This document shows, piece by piece, positions 17,365-25,635 of a DNA stretch of 64,000 nucleotides; position 1 is the stretch's first letter; every line of letters starts with the position of its first letter. A program made the position numbers and the translations under genes. The DNA comes from Fontisubflavum oceani (GTDB taxonomy: Bacteria; Pseudomonadota; Alphaproteobacteria; Rhodobacterales; Rhodobacteraceae). The stretch lies in assembly GCF_030407165.1 (NCBI RefSeq), contig NZ_CP129111.1, forward strand, positions 1,612,001 to 1,676,000, in the 5' to 3' direction. A model generated the notes under the pieces. It saw nothing but the letters and a program-made list of their open reading frames with translations, made no database searches and was not told the origin of the DNA.

Positions 17365-20331
17365 ATGTGCGCCGAAACGACCGATCAAAACCTCGACTAC
17401 AAATCCACGCTGAACCTGCCACGAACCGAGTTTCCGATGCGCGCAGGCCTGCCCAAGCGCGAGCCTATGTGGCTGGAGAAATGGGAGAAAATCGGAATCT
17501 ATGACCGTTTGCGCGAAAAACAGGGCCGCAAACCCTTCACGCTGCATGACGGCCCGCCCTATGCCAATGGCAATCTCCATATCGGCCACGCGCTGAACAA
17601 GATCCTGAAAGACATGGTCGTCCGCTCGCAGCAGATGATGGGCCATGACGCGCGCTACATCCCCGGATGGGACTGTCACGGCCTGCCGATCGAATGGAAG
17701 ATCGAAGAGAAATACCGCCAGAAGGGCCAGGACAAAGACAGCGTGCCGGTCAATGAGTTCCGTCAGGAATGCCGTGACTTTGCCCAAGGTTGGGTCGACA
17801 TCCAACGCGAAGAGTTCAAACGCCTTGGCGTCACCGGCAAGTGGGAAAACCCCTATCTGACGATGGATTTCCACGCCGAGCGGGTGATTGCCGAGGAATT
17901 CCAGAAGTTCCTGATGAATGGCACGCTTTATCAAGGCTCCAAGCCCGTGATGTGGTCGCCGGTCGAGAAAACCGCCCTGGCCGAGGCCGAGGTGGAGTAT
18001 CACGACCACCAGAGCCACACGATCTGGGTCACCTTCCCGGTCTTGAGCGACACCCGCACCGATCCGTTGGTGATGGGCGACGGCGTGACCACCGGGCGGG
18101 TGGAACCGCTTGGCGATCTGGATGGCGCGCATGTGGTGATCTGGACCACGACACCCTGGACCATGCCGCAGAACCGGGCGATCTGTTTCGGCCCGGACAT
18201 CTCTTATGGGCTTTATGAGGTGACGGGGCGGCCCGAGGAATGCTGGGCCCAAATCGGGCGGCGGTACCTGATGGCCGATACCTTGGCGGAAAGCATCTTC
18301 ACCCAAGCGCGGCTCGACGACAGCATGTATCGCCGGTTGCGCGATGTGACCGCGGATGAGCTCGGCGCGCTGGCCTGTGCGCACCCGTTGCGCGGGGCCG
18401 ATGGCGCCGATGATGAGTGGGATTTCGATGTCCCGCTGCTCCCCGGCGATCATGTGACCGACGAGGCTGGCACCGGGTTCGTGCATACTGCGCCCAGCCA
18501 TGGCGATGACGACTATCAGATCGGTGTCAAATACGGGCTGTCGATGACCTATAACGTGCTGGAAGATGGCTCTTTCCGGCCCGATCTGCCGTTTTTCGGC
18601 GGCACGCTGATCCTCAAGCCGAATGGCAAAGAGGGGAACGCCAACACAACCGTCATCGACAAACTGGTCGAGGTTGGGGCGCTTTTGGCGCGCGGACGTC
18701 TGAAACACAGCTACCCGCATAGCTGGCGGTCGAAAGCCCCGCTGATCTTCCGCAACACGCCGCAATGGTTCGCCGCGATCGACCGCGAGGTGGGGGACGG
18801 CCAAGACACTTATGGCAAAACGATCCGTGAACGGGCACTGACCTCCATCGATCAATTGGTGGAATGGACGCCGCAAACCGGGCGGAACCGGCTCTATTCG
18901 ATGATCGAAGCGCGGCCCGATTGGGTGCTCTCGCGGCAGCGCGCCTGGGGCGTGCCGCTCACCTGTTTCGTCAAGAAAGGCGCCAAGCCGACGGATGCCG
19001 ACTTCCTCCTGCGCGATGAGGCGGTGAATGCCCGCATCCTCGCCGCATTCGAAGAAGAAGGTGCGGATGCCTGGTATCAGGACGGGGCGAAAGAGCGGTT
19101 CCTGGGCAATGATCACAATGCCGAGGATTACGACCAAGTCTTTGATATCCTTGATGTCTGGTTCGATTCCGGCTCCACGCATGCCTTCGTTCTGCGGGAC
19201 CGCGAGGACGGGTCGGAGGATGGCATCGCCGATGTCTATCTCGAAGGCACCGATCAGCATCGCGGCTGGTTCCATTCCTCGATGCTGCAAGCTTGCGGCA
19301 CCAAGGGGCGCGCACCATACCGCGCGGTGGTGACCCATGCGTTCACGCTGGATGAGAAGGGCATGAAAATGTCCAAGAGCTTGGGCAACACCATCGTGCC
19401 TGAGCAGGTTGTGAAGCAATACGGCGCTGACATCCTCCGCCTTTGGGTGGCGCAGACCGATTATGTGCATGACCATCGGATCGGGCCGGAAATCCTGAAA
19501 GGCGTCGCCGACAGCTATCGCCGCTTGCGCAACACGATGCGCTTCATGTTGGGCAGCCTCGCCGATTTCACCGAGGCCGACCGGGTGGAGCCCGCCGAGA
19601 TGCCGGAGTTGGAACGGTGGGTGCTGCATCGCCTGGCCGAGCTCGATCATCAGGTGCGCACGGGCTATGCGAGTTATGATTTCCAGGGCGTGTTCCAGGC
19701 GGTTTTCACCTTTGCGACGACGGACTTGTCGGCCCTCTATTTCGACATCCGCAAAGACGCGCTTTATTGCGACGGAGACACGGCGCGGCGGCGCGCGGCG
19801 CGTACGGTGCTCGATATCCTGTTCCACCGGTTGACCAGCTGGCTCGCGCCGGTTCTGGTCTTCACGATGGAGGAGGTCTGGCTGGAGCGGTTCCCGGGCG
19901 ATGACAGCTCGATCCACTTGATGGATTTCCCGGATACGCCCGGCGAATGGCGCGATGAGCCGCTGGCGCAGAAATGGGCCAAGATCCGCACCGCGCGCCG
20001 GGTTGTAACGGCGGCCTTGGAGATCCAGCGTCAGGACAAGGTGATCGGTGCCTCGCTTGAGGCCGCGCCCGTGGTCCATGCTCGTGACCCCGAGATGCTG
20101 GAGGTTCTGAAATCCGTGGCGTTTGACGACATCACGATCACCTCCGCCCTGACCCTGACCGGAGACCCGGTCCCGGCGGAGGCGTTCCGCTTGCCAGAAA
20201 CCGAGGGCGTCGGCGTGGTGTTCGAACCTGCCGAGGGCGAGAAATGCCAGCGCTGCTGGAAAATCCTCCCCGATGTGGGGCGGCATGCGCATCCGGGTGT
20301 CTGCGGGCGGTGCGATGAGGCGCTAAGCTGA
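17365..20331 (+). CDS. ileS: Isoleucyl-tRNA synthetase
   Basis: 988 aa class I synthetase. HIGH motif at 72-75 (HIGHALNK), KMSKS at 668-672, the GWDCHGLPIE block, and the editing-domain segment WTTTPWTMPQN are all present. The C-terminus carries the zinc-binding CxxC pairs CQRCWK and CGRCDE. It charges tRNA-Ile and hydrolyses Val-tRNA-Ile. The ATG at 17365 is preceded by GAAGGACGCC. An antisense open frame of 1004 codons covers it but is only a codon-bias shadow. Confidence 0.98.
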   Translation: MCAETTDQNLDYKSTLNLPRTEFPMRAGLPKREPMWLEKWEKIGIYDRLREKQGRKPFTLHDGPPYANGNLHIGHALNKILKDMVVRSQQMMGHDARYIPGWDCHGLPIEWKIEEKYRQKGQDKDSVPVNEFRQECRDFAQGWVDIQREEFKRLGVTGKWENPYLTMDFHAERVIAEEFQKFLMNGTLYQGSKPVMWSPVEKTALAEAEVEYHDHQSHTIWVTFPVLSDTRTDPLVMGDGVTTGRVEPLGDLDGAHVVIWTTTPWTMPQNRAICFGPDISYGLYEVTGRPEECWAQIGRRYLMADTLAESIFTQARLDDSMYRRLRDVTADELGALACAHPLRGADGADDEWDFDVPLLPGDHVTDEAGTGFVHTAPSHGDDDYQIGVKYGLSMTYNVLEDGSFRPDLPFFGGTLILKPNGKEGNANTTVIDKLVEVGALLARGRLKHSYPHSWRSKAPLIFRNTPQWFAAIDREVGDGQDTYGKTIRERALTSIDQLVEWTPQTGRNRLYSMIEARPDWVLSRQRAWGVPLTCFVKKGAKPTDADFLLRDEAVNARILAAFEEEGADAWYQDGAKERFLGNDHNAEDYDQVFDILDVWFDSGSTHAFVLRDREDGSEDGIADVYLEGTDQHRGWFHSSMLQACGTKGRAPYRAVVTHAFTLDEKGMKMSKSLGNTIVPEQVVKQYGADILRLWVAQTDYVHDHRIGPEILKGVADSYRRLRNTMRFMLGSLADFTEADRVEPAEMPELERWVLHRLAELDHQVRTGYASYDFQGVFQAVFTFATTDLSALYFDIRKDALYCDGDTARRRAARTVLDILFHRLTSWLAPVLVFTMEEVWLERFPGDDSSIHLMDFPDTPGEWRDEPLAQKWAKIRTARRVVTAALEIQRQDKVIGASLEAAPVVHARDPEMLEVLKSVAFDDITITSALTLTGDPVPAEAFRLPETEGVGVVFEPAEGEKCQRCWKILPDVGRHAHPGVCGRCDEALS

Positions 20332-20340
20332 TCCGAACAT

Positions 20341-20368
20341 GTGTCGCGGGCTGAGCGGCTCGCGGCAC
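20341..20368. terminator. Imperfect hairpin between ileS and the DUF1801 gene
   Basis: GTGTCGCGGGC and GGCTCGCGGCAC form an imperfect stem with a short loop just past the ileS stop, between convergent genes. There is no clear T-tract, so terminator function is only suggested. Confidence 0.35.
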
Positions 20369-20396
20369 GCCGTGGCGATTTGGTGCCTTTGGCTGG

Positions 20397-20744
20397 TCAG
20401 TTTGCGGCTTGCCGGATCAAGGCCACCAGCGCCGGTGTCGGCAAGGGTTGACTGGGGAGCAGTTTCACATGCCGCCCAGTCTTGCTGGCGCCTTTGAGCA
20501 ATTCGTCCGGGTCATCCAACTCGGCACCATGCACAAAGCCAAGATGTGCGCGGGCTTTGCCGCCATAGAGGTAGATGACGGGCTCCCCCTCTGCATTGAA
20601 CCAAACGGGCGCGCCCCATTTCATGCCGGAAGCGGCCTCTGGAAGCGTATCTTCGAGAAGCGATTGCAACGCCTCCAACAACTCCCGAACCGGTTCGGGT
20701 CTGACGGCGATATATTCGGGAATTGTGGGCGGTGCTTTGGCCAT
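20397..20744 (-). CDS. DUF1801-family protein
   Basis: 115 aa from the ATG at 20744 (MAKAPPTIPEYIAV). The open frame extends further upstream, but that part has no family resemblance. SGMKWGAPVWF and YLYGGKARAHLGFVHG are the typical YdhG/DUF1801 core. Its function is unknown; the small alpha/beta fold is cytoplasmic. It is convergent with ileS and divergent from yghU. Confidence 0.82.
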   Translation of the reverse strand: MAKAPPTIPEYIAVRPEPVRELLEALQSLLEDTLPEAASGMKWGAPVWFNAEGEPVIYLYGGKARAHLGFVHGAELDDPDELLKGASKTGRHVKLLPSQPLPTPALVALIRQAAN

Positions 20745-20919
20745 AACCCAATTCTGCCACAAGGTTGCATTGTCGGTATTGCTTTGGATCAACCTCACGC
20801 GTTTGGCACGCGTGCGATTGTGCATCAGAGAACACGGACCTGTGGCTTGGGTTGCCCGCCCCGGCGGTCTAGATTGATGGCAACGCATCTGCCGTTCGGC
20901 AAGAAAAGGACCAACCGAC

Positions 20920-21786
20920 ATGACTGACAGCTACACCCCGCCCACCGTCTGGACTTGGGAGCAGGGCAATGGGGGTGAATTCGCCTCGATCAACCGGCCC
21001 ATCGCCGGGCCGACTCATGACAAAGACCTGCCCGTGGGTATACATCCGTTGCAGCTCTACTCCCTGGCGACGCCCAATGGGGTGAAGGTCACGGTTCTAC
21101 TTGAGGAGCTGTTGGCCGCGGGCCATGCAGATGCCGAATACGATGCTTGGCTGATCAACATCTCCGAGGGCGATCAGTTCGGCAGTGGCTTTGTCGATGT
21201 GAACCCCAATTCGAAAATCCCTGCGCTGATGGATCGCTCCACCACGCCGCCGACGCGGATTTTCGAATCCGGTGCGATCCTGCTCTACCTGGCCGAGAAG
21301 CATGGGGCCTTCGTGACCGACGCGAAAGATCGGCCCGAGATGCTGTCTTGGCTCTTCTGGCAGATGGGGTCCGCGCCCTATCTGGGCGGCGGGTTTGGCC
21401 ATTTCTACGCCTATGCGCCCGAGAAATGGCAATACCCGGTCGACCGGTTCGCCATGGAGACCAAGCGCCAGCTCGATGTGCTGAACCGGCATTTGGCGGA
21501 TAACGAGTGGATGGCCGGCGGGGTCTATACGATTGCCGATATGGCGATCTGGGCCTGGTATGGGCAGTTGGTTCTGGGCCGTCTCTATAGCGCGGCGGAG
21601 TTTCTGGATGTGGCCAGCTACACCCATGTGGTGGACTGGGCCGAACGTATCGACGCCCGCTCCGCCGTGCAGCGCGGCCGGATGGTCAACCGCGCCTTCG
21701 GTGAGCCCGAGATGCAGCTTCATGAGCGCCATGATGCCAGCGATTTCGAGACCAAGACCCAAGACAAACTGGATGCAGCGGAGTAG
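20920..21786 (+). CDS. yghU: YghU-type glutathione S-transferase (glutathione-dependent disulphide-bond oxidoreductase)
   Basis: 288 aa. The long N-terminal extension before the thioredoxin-fold domain (WTWEQGNGGEFASINRPIAG) identifies the YghU/Ure2-like branch. The active-site segment is LATPNGVKVTVLLEE, and VNPNSKIPALMD and IFESGAILLYLAEK are the glutathione-binding blocks. Family members reduce disulphides using two glutathiones per site. It is followed after three bases by ogt. Confidence 0.92.
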   Translation: MTDSYTPPTVWTWEQGNGGEFASINRPIAGPTHDKDLPVGIHPLQLYSLATPNGVKVTVLLEELLAAGHADAEYDAWLINISEGDQFGSGFVDVNPNSKIPALMDRSTTPPTRIFESGAILLYLAEKHGAFVTDAKDRPEMLSWLFWQMGSAPYLGGGFGHFYAYAPEKWQYPVDRFAMETKRQLDVLNRHLADNEWMAGGVYTIADMAIWAWYGQLVLGRLYSAAEFLDVASYTHVVDWAERIDARSAVQRGRMVNRAFGEPEMQLHERHDASDFETKTQDKLDAAE

Positions 21787-21789
21787 CCG

Positions 21790-22248
21790 ATGGCGGCACA
21801 GGCAAGCGTCGAAACCCCCGTCGGTTGGTTAACCCTGACCGAGGAAGATGGCGCGATCACGGCTGTCAATTGGCGGGCAGGGGCGGGGGCGGCAGAAACT
21901 CCCGTCCTACGTCAAGCGGTCGCCGAGATTGACGCCTATTTCGCCGGGGACTTGACCGAGTTTACGGTGCCGCTGGCCGCAAAGGGGTCTGACTTTCAAA
22001 TCGCGGTTTGTGATGCGATTTCGGCCATTCCCTTTGGCTATACGCGAACATATGGCGAGATCGCGAAAGACCTCGATCAATCCGCACAATCCGTTGGCCA
22101 AGCCTGCGGCGGCAATCCGATCCCGATCCTCATTCCATGCCACCGGGTGATGGGGGCCAAGGGCCTGACCGGGTTTTCCGGCGCAGGCGGGGTGGAGACC
22201 AAGGTTGCGCTACTGCGCCATGAAGGGGCGGCCTCCCTGCTGATCTAA
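21790..22248 (+). CDS. ogt: Methylated-DNA-[protein]-cysteine S-methyltransferase
   Basis: 152 aa. The acceptor cysteine is Cys117 in the motif IPCHRV, preceded by FGYTRTYGEIAK and QACGGNPIPILI. It repairs O6-alkylguanine in DNA by a single suicidal transfer. It lies three bases after the yghU stop, so the two are probably cotranscribed as an electrophile/alkylation defence pair (inference). Confidence 0.95.
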   Translation: MAAQASVETPVGWLTLTEEDGAITAVNWRAGAGAAETPVLRQAVAEIDAYFAGDLTEFTVPLAAKGSDFQIAVCDAISAIPFGYTRTYGEIAKDLDQSAQSVGQACGGNPIPILIPCHRVMGAKGLTGFSGAGGVETKVALLRHEGAASLLI

Positions 22249-22272
22249 GAGACGTTCATCGTTGAGAGGGAA

Positions 22273-22317
22273 CCGGAATTTTTAAAAATTCCGGCCCGGA
22301 AAATTCATATTTTCCGG
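22273..22317. terminator. Two adjacent 22 bp palindromes between ogt and ygfZ
   Basis: The first, 22273-22294, is a perfect palindrome (CCGGAATTTTT then AAAAATTCCGG). After one base the second, 22296-22317, is CCGGAAAAT-TCAT-ATTTTCCGG. Both start CCGGAA and end TTCCGG. Lying between convergent genes with A/T-rich stems, they likely act as a bidirectional terminator. Confidence 0.65.
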
Positions 22318-22322
22318 CGCCC

Positions 22323-23087
22323 TCACCCCTTGGTGCCGGACCAGGTTAGCTGCGCGTCTCCGGCCGTCATCGGCCCGCCCGCGCGATCAAACCGCAGATA
22401 GGCCAGCGCTTTGTTGCCCGATTGCGTGTGCAGCACCCCAACAGCGCGTCCATCCTCGGCCAGTATCTCCGTGCCAACCGGTGCCGCCCCATCAATCTCA
22501 ACCTGAGCCAGACCTTTGCGCAACTCCGTCTTATGCTTCATCCGCGCCGTCACCTCTTGGCCCACATAGCAGCCCTTCCGATGATCCACGCCCGCGAGCC
22601 GATCAAACCCCATTTCCAGGATAAAACTCTCCTCTGGCCGCAACTCGACCCCGGTTTCCGGGATCACATGCGCCACCCGGATCGCCACCCAATCGATTTC
22701 CGGTGCTTCACCGTCGATCCCATAGCCCCGCCAGCCAAGCGCCGGATCGCGCGGGTCGGCCCAAGCACCATCCGGTACTGCGCCCAAGCCGCGCACGACG
22801 CCCAAACCGCTATCCTCAATCGTCACATCGGCGCGCAGCTTGTACATCATCAAGCGCTGCGCCAGCTTCGGGGCGATCTCCGCCTTCACATCCAGGAGGA
22901 TGTGATCGCCCTGATCCAGCAAGAAGAAATCGGCCAGATACTTCCCTTGAGGGCTTAAGAGCGCGGTGTAGACCAAACCGCCGCCGACCGGTTTCACATC
23001 ATGGGTGACCAACCCGTGCAGAAAATGCGCCCGATCCGCGCCACCGATCTTTAGCACCATTCGGTCCGTCGCAATTTCGCCTGGCAT
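22323..23087 (-). CDS. ygfZ: YgfZ/GcvT-family folate-binding protein
   Basis: 254 aa. The diagnostic motif KGCYVGQEVTARMKHK is present near residue 165-180. YgfZ proteins bind tetrahydrofolate and support assembly or repair of certain iron-sulphur enzymes such as MiaB. The gene is monocistronic in appearance, divergent from the class V aminotransferase and convergent with ogt. Confidence 0.92.
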   Translation of the reverse strand: MPGEIATDRMVLKIGGADRAHFLHGLVTHDVKPVGGGLVYTALLSPQGKYLADFFLLDQGDHILLDVKAEIAPKLAQRLMMYKLRADVTIEDSGLGVVRGLGAVPDGAWADPRDPALGWRGYGIDGEAPEIDWVAIRVAHVIPETGVELRPEESFILEMGFDRLAGVDHRKGCYVGQEVTARMKHKTELRKGLAQVEIDGAAPVGTEILAEDGRAVGVLHTQSGNKALAYLRFDRAGGPMTAGDAQLTWSGTKG

Positions 23088-23214
23088 ATCACCGCTCCTG
23101 ATATCTCAAATCACACCTAATCATGACCGGGTCCCTGCCAAGACCTGTCCAGCCAATTGACCGCACGCACGCGCCGATTTACCCCTGATTTATCCGCGAA
23201 AGAAAGACCCCATC

Positions 23215-24405
23215 ATGAGCCTTGCCAACGGTCGCCACTACCTTGCCATCCCCGGCCCCTCGGTTATGCCTGACCGGGTGCTGCAAGCCATGCACCGCCC
23301 CGCGCCGAATATCTACACCGGCGAGTTGGTCGACATGGTGGCCACCATCGTCCCCGATCTGAAAGCCGTCGCGCGGACGGAACATAACGTCGCGATGTAT
23401 ATCTGCAATGGCCATGGAGCCTGGGAAGCGGCGTTGACCAACACGCTCAGCCGCGGTGACAAGATTCTGATCCTGAGCACCGGGCGGTTCTGTCTGGGAT
23501 GGGGCGAGATGGCGACGGCGCTTGGAGTCGAGGCGCAAGTGATCGATTTCGGTCAGACCGCGGATATCGATATGGCGCGCGTCGCCGAGGCGCTGGCTGC
23601 GGATAAAGCCCATGAGATCAAGGCTGTGTTGGCGGTTCAGGTGGACACCTCCACCTCGGTCAAGAACGACATCTTGGCCCTGCGGCAGACGCTTGATGCA
23701 GCGGACCACCCGGCGCTGCTGTTTTCCGACAACATCGCCTGTCTCGGTTGTGACGCGTTTGAGATGGATGCCTGGGGCGTCGATCTGATGGTCACCGGCA
23801 GTCAGAAAGGCTTGATGACCCCGCCGGGCATGGGCTTTGTCTATTATGGTCCGAAGGCCGAGGCCGCCCGGGACCGCGCCGATCTGGTGACGCCCTATTG
23901 GGATTGGCGTCCGCGCACCGATCCAGACATCTTCTATAAGTATTTCTGCGGAACGGCCCCGACGCATCACCTCTATGGGCTGCGCGTGGCGCTGGATATG
24001 ATCCTAAAGGAAGAGGGGCTGGAGCAGGTTTGGGGTCGCCACGCGACTCTCGCCCGGGCGATCTGGACGGCCTTCGAAGCCTGGGGGCAAAGCGGCGCGA
24101 TGCGATTGAACATCGCCGAGGCCGACAAACGCAGCAACGCGGTGACCACCGTCAATATGGGCGGCGGCAACGGCGCGCGGCTGCGCGATTGGATGATTGC
24201 CGAGGCGGGCGTGACCCTAGGCGTGCCGCTTGGCATGGACGATGCGCCAGAGGATTATTTCCGCATTGGCCATATGGGCCATGTGAATGCGCAGATGGTT
24301 CTGGGCGTGTTGGGCAGCCTCCAGGCGGGCATGAGTGCATTGCAAATCGCGCATGACCCCAACGGGTTGAGCGCGGCTGCCGAGGTGATTTCAGGCGCTG
24401 CTTAA
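23215..24405 (+). CDS. Class V PLP aminotransferase (serine/alanine-glyoxylate type)
   Basis: 396 aa. The PLP lysine is Lys198 in GSQKGL, with the aspartate pair LLFSDNIACLG upstream and IPGPSVMPDRVLQAM at the N-terminus, as in alanine- and serine-glyoxylate aminotransferases. The exact amino donor cannot be fixed from sequence. Ribosome site GAAAGAAAGA precedes the ATG. The stop overlaps the end of the convergent HisC-type gene by four bases. Confidence 0.88.
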   Translation: MSLANGRHYLAIPGPSVMPDRVLQAMHRPAPNIYTGELVDMVATIVPDLKAVARTEHNVAMYICNGHGAWEAALTNTLSRGDKILILSTGRFCLGWGEMATALGVEAQVIDFGQTADIDMARVAEALAADKAHEIKAVLAVQVDTSTSVKNDILALRQTLDAADHPALLFSDNIACLGCDAFEMDAWGVDLMVTGSQKGLMTPPGMGFVYYGPKAEAARDRADLVTPYWDWRPRTDPDIFYKYFCGTAPTHHLYGLRVALDMILKEEGLEQVWGRHATLARAIWTAFEAWGQSGAMRLNIAEADKRSNAVTTVNMGGGNGARLRDWMIAEAGVTLGVPLGMDDAPEDYFRIGHMGHVNAQMVLGVLGSLQAGMSALQIAHDPNGLSAAAEVISGAA

Positions 24406-25512
24406 CTGGCCTCTGCCTCGGAGAGCGCCTCCGGCAGCGCGGCCTCGAACAGAGCCAAATCGGACTCTCTGCCGCATGACACGCGAATGCAGCGGTCTTG
24501 CGGCGGGGTAAACGGCATCCGCACGAAAATCCCGCGTTTGATCAGCGCGGCCAACACTGCACGGGCGAAATCACCATCGCTACCGCAATCGATCGTCACG
24601 AAATTGGTTGCCGAGGGCAGCGGTATCAGCCCATTTGTGCGTGCGATTTGGCCAATCCGATCGCGGGCTTTGGCGATCTCGGCGATGGTTCTATTGAGAT
24701 ACGCCTGATCCTCCAGCGCAGCCAGTCCGGCGGCTTGCGCCAGCCGCCCCATGCCAAAATGATTTCGAATTTTGTTGAAAGCCGTGATCAGATCCGCATG
24801 GGCCAGCGCATAGCCAACCCGCAAGCCCGCCAACCCGTAAGCCTTTGAAAAGGTGCGAAAACGAATGACGCGCTGATCGTCCATATCCAAAGCCGGCGCC
24901 GTGTCCGCCGGTGCTGTGTCCACATAGGCTTCATCCAGCGCCAGCAGGCATCCGTCGGGCACCGCGTCGTCTCATCGCCTGCACCGTCGCGGCGCCATGC
25001 CAGCTTCCCATCGGATTGTCCGGGTTCGCCAAGTAGATCAGCTTGGCGCGCGCGTCCCGGGCGCGGGTGATCAGCGCATCGGGGTTTTCGTGATCGCCTT
25101 GATAAGGCACCTGATGCAGCGCGCCGCCAAAACCAGTCACGTGATAGTTGAAGGTCGGATAGGCCCCGACGGAGGTCACCACCGCATCCCCTGGCGCGAT
25201 CAGCAGCCGGCAGAGATAGCCCAGGAGCCCGTCAATCCCTTCCCCAACAACGATATTTTCCGACCTGACACCATGATGGGCGGCCAGCGCCTGGCGCAAC
25301 TCATGCGCTTCGGGGTCGCCATACATCCAAGCATCCTGCGCGGCCTCGGCGATTGCGGTTTTCACCTTCGGCGAGGGCCCGAACACGCTTTCATTGGCCC
25401 CCAACCGGGCGGCAAATTCTGCGCCACGGGCGCGTTCCTGTGTCTCGGGGCCGACAAAGGGCACGGAGGCGGGCAGGGTTTCGACAAGTTGGGCATAACG
25501 AGGTCCGGTCAT
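24402..25512 (-). CDS. Histidinol-phosphate-type aminotransferase (frameshift)
   Basis: Class I/II PLP aminotransferase of the HisC type, about 370 aa when corrected. The first frame gives MTGPRYAQLVETLP, then YGDPEAHELRQALA, VGEGIDGLL and NPDNPMGSW. The second frame continues with LLALDEAYVDTAP and the PLP-lysine motif RTFSKAYGLAGLRVGYA. The break is at about 24966-24974 (ATGAGACGACGCGG, minus strand), where either two bases are missing or one is extra. It may serve histidine biosynthesis or act on another aromatic substrate; the neighbourhood has no other his genes. Start ATG 25512 was chosen from homology. Confidence 0.82.
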
Positions 25513-25564
25513 GACCGGAGAGAAGCCCGAAATCGAGGCAAAGCACAAGCCGGGAGTGATGCCG

Positions 25565-25610
25565 AATAGGTTACGAAAAATCCGCGCCTCGGCGATTTTC
25601 GTAACCTATT
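25565..25610. repeat. 15 bp perfect inverted repeat between valS and the aminotransferase
   Basis: Arms AATAGGTTACGAAAA (25565-25579) and TTTTCGTAACCTATT (25596-25610) with a 16-base spacer. It lies just past the valS stop and before the next leftward gene, so it may be the valS terminator or a regulatory/operator palindrome for the downstream gene. Confidence 0.75.
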
Positions 25611-25635
25611 TGATGCGTCACAGCTGCGACCTGAC

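Noticed and set aside
17278..20292. 1004-codon open frame antisense to ileS
   Set aside because: It is a shadow of GC-rich codon bias over an intact synthetase with all signature motifs; the antisense product resembles nothing.
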